In this document: positions 26,830 to 32,677 of the stretch, piece by piece
How positions within the stretch are numbered: position 1 is the first letter of the stretch
Layout: every line of letters begins with the position of its first letter
Source: CAYLZN01 sp964387935
GTDB lineage: Bacteria > Acidobacteriota > Vicinamibacteria > Vicinamibacterales > JAFNAJ01
Direction: 5' to 3'
DNA length: 32,677 bases
Assembly: GCA_964387935.1 (NCBI GenBank)
Contig: CAYLZN010000019.1
Coordinates: forward strand, 1-32,677
The notes under the pieces: generated by a model
The model's input: only the letters and a program-made list of their open reading frames with translations
Told to the model about the DNA's origin: nothing
The model's database searches: none
Position numbers and translations under genes: made by a program

Positions 26830-28599
26830 CTCACGGACGCTGACGTGCAGATCGCGCAGCTGCCGCTCCTCCACGGGGGACGGCGCTCCCGCCATCAGGT
26901 CCACCGCCGCGGCGGTCTTGGGAAACGCGATCACCTCGCGAATGGAGTTCTCCGCCGACAGGATCGCGACGATGCGGTCGAGGCCGAGCGCGATCCCGCC
27001 GTGTGGCGGGGTTCCGTACTCCAGCGCCTCGAGGAAGAACCCGAACCGGAGGCGCGCGTCCTCGTCGCTGATGTTCAGCAACTGGAAGATCCGCGCCTGC
27101 ATGGCCGGGTCGTGGATCCGGATGCTCCCGCCTCCGATCTCGCTGCCATTGAGCACCAGATCGTAGGCCCGCGCCCGGACCGCACCCGGGTCGGTGTCCA
27201 GCGTCCCGAGGTCCGCCTCGGCCGCCGACGTGAACGGATGGTGCATCGGCGCGAACCGCTTCTCCGCCTCGTCCCATTCGAAGAGCGGGAAGTCCACCAC
27301 CCAGGTGAACGCGAACTCGTCCGGCTTCTGCAACCCCAACTGCTTCGCCACCTGCAGCCGGATCTGACCGAGGAGCTTCGAGGCCTCGTCGCCCGGGCCG
27401 GCGGCCAGCAGCAGCAGGTCCTCGCGGCCCGCCTTTGCCGTGTCGAGCGCGGCCGCGAGCGCGGGTTCACCCGCCCCCTTCAGCGCGGGGCTCTGGATCG
27501 CGCCCTCGGGCCCGCGCCGCACCCACACGAGGCCCGCGGCTCCCAGTTGCCTGGCCAGATCCACGAACTCGTCCAGTTCGCGTCGCGACGCCCCGCCACG
27601 CCCGGGCACGACGATGCCGCGGACCACGCCGCCGCGCTCCACCGCCTCGCGGAAGGGCGCGAAGCCCGATTCGACAAACGCCGCCGAGACGTCCTCGATC
27701 GGCAAGCCGAAGCGCAGGTCCGGCTTGTCCGAGCCATAACGCGCCAGGGCCTCGGCGTACGGCAGTCGCGGGAACGGCAGCGGCACCTCGACGCCGATCT
27801 CCCTGAAGATCGCCGCAATGACGGGTTCGATGAGGCTGAAGACCAGGTCTTCGTTGGCAAACGAGATCTCGACGTCCACCTGCGTGAACTCGGGCTGGCG
27901 ATCCGCCCGCAGGTCTTCGTCGCGGAAGCACCGGACGATCTGGAAGTAGCGGTCCAGTCCCGCGATCATCAGGATCTGCTTGAAGATCTGCGGCGACTGC
28001 GGCAGCGCGTAGAACTCGCCCGGGTGCACCCGGCTCGGCACGAGGTAGTCGCGTGCCCCTTCCGGCGTGGATTTCGTGAGGATGGGCGTTTCGATCTCGA
28101 CGAACCCGGCGCTGTCGAAGTAGCGGCGGATCGCCATCATCACCCGGTGCCGCAGCAGCATGTTGGCCTGCAGCCGTGGCCGCCGCAGGTCGAGGTAGCG
28201 ATACCGCAACCGCGTCTCCTCGGCGACGGGACCATCGTCGGCGATCGGAAACGGCGGACGCCGCGCTTCGTTGAGCACGCGGAACTCCCGCGCGAGCACC
28301 TCGACCTCGCCGGTGGCGAGGCGCGGATTCACCGTGTCGGCGGACCGGCGTTCCGCCTCGCCGATCACCGCGATGACATACTCGGTCTTGAGTTGCTTGG
28401 CACGGTCCAGCAGCGCCTCGTCGTCGCGGACCACGACCTGCGTCAGCCCGAACCGATCGCGGACGTCGATGAAGACGAGTGAGCCCATGTCGCGGATGCG
28501 GTGCACCCACCCGAGCAGGGTGATCGCGTCGCCAACGTGCGCCGGGCGCAGGTCGCCGCAGGTGTGCGTCCGCCGAAGGGTACCGAGCAGATCAGCCAC
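26806..28599 (-). CDS. aspS: Aspartate--tRNA ligase
   Basis: A 597-residue class IIb aminoacyl-tRNA synthetase. The N-terminal OB fold binds the anticodon (LLGWVHRIRDMGSLVFIDVRD). Class II motif 1 spans ETPILTKSTPEGARDYL, motif 2 is FRDEDLRADRQPEFTQVDVE, the bacterial GAD insertion follows at about 285-420, and motif 3 is GIALGLDRIV near the C-terminus. The length is typical for bacterial AspRS. From sequence alone I cannot decide whether it also charges tRNA-Asn. The GTG at 28599 is 4 nt after the hisS stop; a longer open frame upstream lies inside hisS in another frame and is not AspRS-like. Promoter sequence for phoH overlaps its last codons. Confidence 0.97.
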   Translation of the reverse strand: MADLLGTLRRTHTCGDLRPAHVGDAITLLGWVHRIRDMGSLVFIDVRDRFGLTQVVVRDDEALLDRAKQLKTEYVIAVIGEAERRSADTVNPRLATGEVEVLAREFRVLNEARRPPFPIADDGPVAEETRLRYRYLDLRRPRLQANMLLRHRVMMAIRRYFDSAGFVEIETPILTKSTPEGARDYLVPSRVHPGEFYALPQSPQIFKQILMIAGLDRYFQIVRCFRDEDLRADRQPEFTQVDVEISFANEDLVFSLIEPVIAAIFREIGVEVPLPFPRLPYAEALARYGSDKPDLRFGLPIEDVSAAFVESGFAPFREAVERGGVVRGIVVPGRGGASRRELDEFVDLARQLGAAGLVWVRRGPEGAIQSPALKGAGEPALAAALDTAKAGREDLLLLAAGPGDEASKLLGQIRLQVAKQLGLQKPDEFAFTWVVDFPLFEWDEAEKRFAPMHHPFTSAAEADLGTLDTDPGAVRARAYDLVLNGSEIGGGSIRIHDPAMQARIFQLLNISDEDARLRFGFFLEALEYGTPPHGGIALGLDRIVAILSAENSIREVIAFPKTAAAVDLMAGAPSPVEERQLRDLHVSVRELTPRGGV

Positions 28600-28603
28600 G
28601 TCG

Positions 28604-29953
28604 CTACCTCGAAAGCCTCTCCCGCAGCCACGCGCCGGCGGCCTGGCGCGCCACGGCGGTCTGCGTCCCCGACTGCATGTCCTTGATCCCGACCTCGCCC
28701 CGCGCCGCTTCCTCGTCGCCATGGACCACGACGAACGGCACGCCCCGCGAGGCGGCGTACTTGAATTGCTTTCCAAGCTTCTCGACGAGCGGAAACACGT
28801 CCACCCGCAGGCCCGCCGCGCGGAGTTCCCGGGCCAGCGCCAGCGTGTCCGCCACGCGCGGCTCGCTCCACTGCGTGAGCAGGACATCCGCGCCCACGGC
28901 GCGCACCTGCTCCGGGAACATGCCGCGTTCCTGCATGACCACGAGGATGCGCTCCAGGCCCAGCGAGAAGCCGCACGCGGGCACATCGCGGCCCAGGAAC
29001 ATCCCCACGAGGTTGTCGTACCGTCCGCCGCCCCCGAGACTGCCCGCGAGGTCGGGCACCGCGACTTCCATGATGGTGCCCGTGTAGTACGACAGGCCCC
29101 GGGCCAGACTCGGATCGATCCGCAGCCGGCCGGCGGCGGGCGTGCTCTCCGCCCACGCGGTCACCTGGCTCAAGTCGGCCAGGCCCGATCGGGCTCCGTC
29201 GTGGGACCCCGCAAAACGTCCCAGCCGCTCGACGATCGCCCCGTTCGACAGCGCCGCTCCTTCGTCGGCGAACGCGCCGAAGAGCTCCAGCAGGCGCTCG
29301 GCCGCGTCGTGCCCGACCCCACGGTCTGCGAATTCCCGCGCGACGCCCACGCGGCCGACCTTGTCCAGCTTGTCGAGCGCCACCAGCGCCTCGGCGTGCA
29401 GCAGCGAAGGCACGCCGGCCGCGTCGAGCACGCCGGTGAGCACCCGGCGATGGTTCACGCGAACCGTGAACTCGCGGAAGCCCAGGTCGTCGAGGGCCTC
29501 GCAGACCGCGGAGCAGACCTCAGCCTCGATCACCATGGACGTGGCGCCAAGCGCGTCCACATCGCACTGGTAGAACTCGCGGAACCGGCCCCGCGCCGGC
29601 CGGTCGGCCCGCCACACCGGCTGCACCTGGTAGCGCTTGAAGTAGCGCGGCAGCGAGGCCTGATACTCGGCGACCACCCGGGCCAGCGGAACGGTCAGGT
29701 CGTAGCGCAGCGCCAGGTCGGCCTGTCCACTGGCCTCCTCCTCGCCACGTTTGAGGATCTTGAAGATGAGCTTGTTGCCCTCTTCGCCGTACTTCCCCAG
29801 CAGGGTCTCGAGGTTCTCCGCCGCAGGCGTTTCCAGCGGCTCGAACCCGTACCGCTCGTAGACCCGGCGGATGACGCCCAGGACGTACTCGCGTCGCCGA
29901 ACGTCGTCTGGAAGGAAGTCGCGCATGCCGCGCGCGGGCTGGGTGTTCGACAT
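28604..29953 (-). CDS. hisS: Histidine--tRNA ligase
   Basis: A 449-residue class IIa synthetase that charges tRNA-His. Conserved parts: RGMRDFLPDD at the start, LALRYDLTVPLARVVA and YFKRYQVQPVWRADRPARGRFREF (motif 2), the histidine-specific LARGLSYYTGTIMEV, GGGRYDNLVG, the motif 3 region CGFSLGLERI, and a C-terminal anticodon-binding domain ending AAGAWLRERL. I prefer the ATG at 29953 (MSNTQPARGMRDF) over the GTG at 29968, because HisRS proteins begin a few residues before the RGMRD motif. It follows the gamma-carbonic anhydrase gene by 23 nt and precedes aspS by 4 nt, so hisS and aspS are coupled. Confidence 0.97.
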   Translation of the reverse strand: MSNTQPARGMRDFLPDDVRRREYVLGVIRRVYERYGFEPLETPAAENLETLLGKYGEEGNKLIFKILKRGEEEASGQADLALRYDLTVPLARVVAEYQASLPRYFKRYQVQPVWRADRPARGRFREFYQCDVDALGATSMVIEAEVCSAVCEALDDLGFREFTVRVNHRRVLTGVLDAAGVPSLLHAEALVALDKLDKVGRVGVAREFADRGVGHDAAERLLELFGAFADEGAALSNGAIVERLGRFAGSHDGARSGLADLSQVTAWAESTPAAGRLRIDPSLARGLSYYTGTIMEVAVPDLAGSLGGGGRYDNLVGMFLGRDVPACGFSLGLERILVVMQERGMFPEQVRAVGADVLLTQWSEPRVADTLALARELRAAGLRVDVFPLVEKLGKQFKYAASRGVPFVVVHGDEEAARGEVGIKDMQSGTQTAVARQAAGAWLRERLSR

Positions 29954-29976
29954 CCGTGCACACACCACGTCGTGGG

Positions 29977-30483
29977 TCAGCCCACGTAATCGAGGCGGTA
30001 CTGCACGTACCGTGCCGCGTAGTCCTTGATTGAGGCGACTTCGGCGTCGGTCAGTTCGCGCCGGACCTTGGCGGGGCTGCCCATGACCAGGGACCCCGGG
30101 GGCAGTCGGGTGCCCTCGACGACCAGCGCGCCGGCCGCGACGATGGAATCCGGGCCGATCTCCGCGCCGTTCAGGATGATCGCCCCCATCCCGACGAGCA
30201 CGCGGTCCCCGATCGTGCAGCCGTGGACCACCGCCCCGTGGCCAATCGTGACCTCGTCGCCAATCGAGGTCGGAAACTCGCCACGCATGACATGAACGAT
30301 GACGCCGTCCTGGAGATTGGTCCGGGCGCCAATCCGAATCCAGTGGACGTCTCCCCGGACGACGACATTCATCCAGAGGCTGCTCTCTGCCCCGATGGTG
30401 ACGTCTCCGATGACCTGGGCGCTCTCATCGATCCAGGCCGACTCGGCCACGACCGGCATCCGACCGCGATACGGGCGCACCAT
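29977..30483 (-). CDS. Gamma-carbonic anhydrase family protein
   Basis: A 168-residue left-handed beta-helix protein built of hexapeptide repeats (for example VIGDVTIGAESSLWMNVVV, IGDEVTIGHGAVVHGCTIGD). The three zinc-binding histidines of gamma-carbonic anhydrases are all present: H64 (GVIVHV), H82 and H87 (GHGAVVHG). This supports a metal-binding homotrimer that hydrates CO2 or has a related activity; many YrdA/PaaY-like relatives show little activity, so enzymatic function is not assured. The C-terminal helix (SIKDYAARYVQYRLDYV) packs along the helix in this family. It is the first gene of the long minus-strand run, facing pheA across an AT-rich region. Confidence 0.92.
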   Translation of the reverse strand: MVRPYRGRMPVVAESAWIDESAQVIGDVTIGAESSLWMNVVVRGDVHWIRIGARTNLQDGVIVHVMRGEFPTSIGDEVTIGHGAVVHGCTIGDRVLVGMGAIILNGAEIGPDSIVAAGALVVEGTRLPPGSLVMGSPAKVRRELTDAEVASIKDYAARYVQYRLDYVG

Positions 30484-30552
30484 CGGCCGATTATAGCCCG
30501 GCGGTTGTAGTCGCCCTGAGGCGCGACATTCAACCCCTCGCCGCCAGAACTT

Positions 30553-30581
30553 CTGACAGAGTCGATATCAATAAATAGAAT
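30553..30581 (+). promoter_or_regulatory. Sigma70-type promoter for pheA-ilvD
   Basis: CTGACA (30553-30558) is followed by exactly 17 nt and TAGAAT (30576-30581); each box matches consensus at five of six positions. The region is clearly AT-rich against the surrounding DNA. Transcription would begin near 30588, leaving a leader of about 80 nt before the pheA GTG. This is the best promoter match in the window. Outside it and the palindrome, the 185-nt intergenic stretch 30484-30668 shows nothing further. Confidence 0.55.
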
Positions 30582-30586
30582 TTATT
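30570..30586. promoter_or_regulatory. Perfect inverted repeat over the pheA -10 box (operator candidate)
   Basis: AATAAAT-AGA-ATTTATT is a perfect 7+7 inverted repeat with a 3-nt centre. It covers the predicted -10 hexamer of the pheA promoter. Its symmetry and position suit a dimeric repressor; an RNA hairpin is unlikely because it sits at or before the start of transcription. Confidence 0.45.
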
Positions 30587-30668
30587 CTTGCCTAACGACG
30601 ATAGATTTGACCCGGAAGCCGTTGCCCGTCAGAATCGTGCCGATTCCCCCACGTGGAGTTGGACGGCT

Positions 30669-31535
30669 GTGAAGATTGCATTTCAGGGCGAACCCGGAGC
30701 GTACAGCGAGGCGGCGGCCTCGCGGTACCGGCCGGACAGTGAGGCCATCCCGTGCCCCGCGTTCGAGGACGTCTTCGACTCGGTGGAGCGCGGGCGCGCG
30801 ACGTGCGGGGTGCTGCCCATCGAGAACTCGATTGGCGGCACCATCCACCGGAACTACGACCTGCTGCTGGCGCACGAACTGCGCATCGTCGGCGAGGTCG
30901 AGCTGCCGGTCATCCACAACCTGGTGGCGCTGCCCGGTGTGACCCTCGAGGACATCCGGCACGTCCACTCGCACCCGCAGGCCCTGGCGCAGTGCGATCG
31001 CTTCCTGCGGTCGCTGCGCGCCGTCGAGGTGGTGGCCACCTACGACACGGCGGGCTCGGCGAAGATCGTAGCCGAACGCGGGGACCGCACGACGGCCGCC
31101 ATCGCTTCCGAGCGCGCGGCGGCGGTGTTCGGCCTGTCGGTGGTGAAGGCGAGCATTCAGGACTACGCCGACAACGTCACACGCTTCCTCGTCGTGGGGC
31201 GCGTGAGCGGTGCGGACGATGACAGTCGGACGCCCCCCGGGGCCAACAAGACGACCATCGTCTTCGCGCTGCCGAACGAGCCCGGGAACCTCTTCAAGGC
31301 CCTTTCGGTGTTTGCGCTGCGCGGCATCGACCTCACCAAGCTCGAGTCGCGGCCGATTCCGGGTCGCCCGTGGGAGTATCTGTTCTACGCGGACCTCGCG
31401 GTGGGCGGCCAGGAGTTCAAGTGCGGCCGGGCGCTCACGCACCTGGCGGAGTTCACCACCTCGCTCCGCGTGCTGGGCACGTATCCGGCGTTCCGGCAGG
31501 ATCGGCCCGGGGAATCTCCGGAGGCAGGGTCATGA
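30669..31535 (+). CDS. pheA: Prephenate dehydratase with ACT domain
   Basis: A 288-residue monofunctional enzyme that turns prephenate into phenylpyruvate in phenylalanine synthesis. The catalytic domain (1-178) shows FQGEPGAYSEAAA (5-17), GVLPIENSIGGTIHRNYDLL (47-66), SHPQALAQC (101-109) and the catalytic TRF in DNVTRFLVVG (169-178). The ACT domain (about 195-275) carries the Phe-binding loops GNLFKAL (206-212) and ESRP (226-229), so feedback inhibition by phenylalanine is expected. No chorismate mutase domain is attached. The GTG at 30669, 10 nt after a GGAG, gives the usual KIAFQGEPGAYS start; the longer frame would begin almost at the transcription start. It overlaps ilvD by 4 nt. Confidence 0.95.
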   Translation: MKIAFQGEPGAYSEAAASRYRPDSEAIPCPAFEDVFDSVERGRATCGVLPIENSIGGTIHRNYDLLLAHELRIVGEVELPVIHNLVALPGVTLEDIRHVHSHPQALAQCDRFLRSLRAVEVVATYDTAGSAKIVAERGDRTTAAIASERAAAVFGLSVVKASIQDYADNVTRFLVVGRVSGADDDSRTPPGANKTTIVFALPNEPGNLFKALSVFALRGIDLTKLESRPIPGRPWEYLFYADLAVGGQEFKCGRALTHLAEFTTSLRVLGTYPAFRQDRPGESPEAGS

Positions 31536-32677
31536 GCGACGCGTCGGCTCCCCGTCCTCACAGCGGCACGCTGGTCGATGGCCCCTCGCGCGCCCCGGCG
31601 CGCGCCATGTTGAAGGCCACCGGCCTCGGCGACCGGGACCTGGCGCGCCCGCTCGTCGGCATCGCGAACACCTGGATCGAGATCGGCCCGTGCAACTTCC
31701 ACCTGCGGCGCCTGGCCGAGCACGTCAAGCAGGGCGTGCGCGAGGCGGGCGGCACGCCCCTCGAGTTCAACACGATCGCCATCTCCGACGGCATCTCGAT
31801 GGGCACCGAGGGCATGCGCGCCTCGCTCGTGAGCCGCGAGGTGATCACGGACTCGATCGAGCTGGTCACACGCGGCCACCTGCTCGATGCCCTCGTGGTG
31901 CTGTGCGCCTGCGACAAGACCATCCCCGCTGCCGTGATGTCGCTCGCGAGGCTCGATGTGCCCGGGCTCTTGCTCTACGGGGGCTCGATCGCGCCCGGCA
32001 GCTTCGAGGGGCACGCGGTGACGGTCCAGGACGTGTTCGAGGCGGTCGGGGCCCACGCGGCGGGACGGTTGTCTTCCGAGCGGCTGCGCGTCCTCGAGGA
32101 TCACGCCTGCCCCGGCTCCGGCGCCTGCGGCGGTCAGTTCACGGCGAACACGATGGCTACCGCGTGCGAGTTCCTGGGCATCACGCCGATGGGCGCCGCC
32201 TCGATTCCGGCAATGGACGCGGCCAAGGACGAGGCCGCGCGCCAGGCAGGCCGGCTGGTGATGGACCTCCTGCGGCGGGACGTGCGCCCGCGCAGCATCC
32301 TCACCCGCGCGGCCCTCGAGAACGCGATCGCCGGCGTCGTCGCCATCGGCGGCTCGACCAACGCCGTGCTGCACCTGCTCGCCATCGCACGGGAGGCCGG
32401 CGTCCCGTTGACCATCGACGATTTCAACCCGGTCTCCGACCGCGTGCCGCTCCTCGCGGACCTGAAACCCGGAGGACGGTTCGTCGCCACGGACCTGCAC
32501 GAGGCGGGCGGCATCCGGCTCATCGCGCGGCGCCTGCTGGACCTCGGGCTGCTGCATGCCGACGCCCCGACGGTCAGCGGGAGGACGATCGGCGAGGAAG
32601 CCTCGACCGCGTCGGAAACGACGGGCCAGCAGGTCGTCCGGCCGGGCACGGCGCCCCTCAAGCCAACGGGCGGCCTC
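31532..32677 (+). CDS. ilvD: Dihydroxy-acid dehydratase, 3' end beyond window
   Basis: The first 382 residues of IlvD (full length about 560), running off the right edge without a stop. It dehydrates 2,3-dihydroxy-isovalerate and -methylvalerate in valine and isoleucine synthesis. Visible: IANTWIEIGPCNFHLRRLA (44-62), ISDGISMGTEGMRASLVSRE (84-103), CDKTIPA (127-133), GACGGQFTANTMATA (197-211) and GGSTNAVLHLLAIA. Three cysteines at 54, 127 and 199 sit at the cluster-ligand positions of [2Fe-2S]-type enzymes. The ATG overlaps the pheA stop by 4 nt (ATGA), so the two amino-acid genes are translationally coupled and share the promoter near 30553. Confidence 0.95.
   Translation, partial: MSDASAPRPHSGTLVDGPSRAPARAMLKATGLGDRDLARPLVGIANTWIEIGPCNFHLRRLAEHVKQGVREAGGTPLEFNTIAISDGISMGTEGMRASLVSREVITDSIELVTRGHLLDALVVLCACDKTIPAAVMSLARLDVPGLLLYGGSIAPGSFEGHAVTVQDVFEAVGAHAAGRLSSERLRVLEDHACPGSGACGGQFTANTMATACEFLGITPMGAASIPAMDAAKDEAARQAGRLVMDLLRRDVRPRSILTRAALENAIAGVVAIGGSTNAVLHLLAIAREAGVPLTIDDFNPVSDRVPLLADLKPGGRFVATDLHEAGGIRLIARRLLDLGLLHADAPTVSGRTIGEEASTASETTGQQVVRPGTAPLKPTGGL

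Noticed and set aside
28600..28986. N-terminal extension of aspS by 129 codons
   Set aside because: This part is hisS read in another frame; AspRS similarity begins at the GTG at 28599.
30484..30668. Riboswitch, T-box or leader-peptide attenuator before pheA
   Set aside because: The leader of about 80 nt shows no run of Phe codons, no terminator hairpin with T tract and no T-box motif.

Overview
The window is a GC-rich (roughly two-thirds or more G+C by eye), densely coded stretch of bacterial chromosome. It most likely comes from an Acidobacteriota, possibly a Vicinamibacteria-like lineage. The main clue is a secreted von Willebrand A protein of the type common in Acidobacteria; high GC and housekeeping gene order are compatible but not decisive. 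Two runs of N (10 and 100 bases, both conventional placeholder sizes) show this is a draft or metagenome-derived scaffold. I see no mobile elements, CRISPR arrays, rRNAs or tRNAs. It reads as core chromosome with a few unusual proteins, not as an accessory island.

Layout. (1) 51-7404, all minus strand: a secreted orphan protein at the distal end, then, in transcription order from the right, a VWFA protein, uvrB, mlaE, mlaF, mlaD, a YtxH-like protein and a second small membrane coiled-coil protein. uvrB to the YtxH/coiled-coil pair looks like one operon, with 5-nt, 1-nt-overlap and 4-nt-overlap junctions. It joins nucleotide excision repair to a retrograde/anterograde phospholipid transporter. 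(2) 7405-7669: an intergenic region built of degenerate heptamer repeats, then a promoter for a plus-strand DHH phosphoesterase with an N-terminal nucleotide-binding-like domain. (3) 9114-11998, minus: trmH/spoU-type rRNA methyltransferase, greA, and a patatin-fold protein that has lost both catalytic residues; a second heptamer array lies between trmH and greA. (4) 12085-13434, plus: rarA, converging on mutL with an 11-bp overlap. (5) 13424-30483, all minus: a 13-gene run. In transcription order it is gamma-carbonic anhydrase, hisS, aspS, phoH, ybeY, a CNNM/CorC-type protein, era, recO, glyQ, glyS, ppdK, corA, mutL. The phoH-ybeY-corC-era-recO-glyQS order is an old, widely conserved bacterial cluster for ribosome maturation, repair and tRNA charging. 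I place likely internal promoters before phoH and recO. (6) 30484-30668: an AT-rich divergent promoter region with a perfect 7+7 inverted repeat over the -10 box. It drives pheA (prephenate dehydratase with ACT domain), which is coupled by a 4-bp overlap to ilvD; ilvD is cut off by the right edge of the window.

The observations most worth a second look are: the catalytically dead, membrane-spanning patatin homologue (9114-10577); a ~48-residue insertion just before helicase motif IV of UvrB; a histone-H1-like Lys/Ala tail on pyruvate phosphate dikinase; the 7-bp-periodic intergenic arrays; the uvrB-mla operon; and an apparent start-codon frameshift in phoH. I did not find a clear new multi-gene system.
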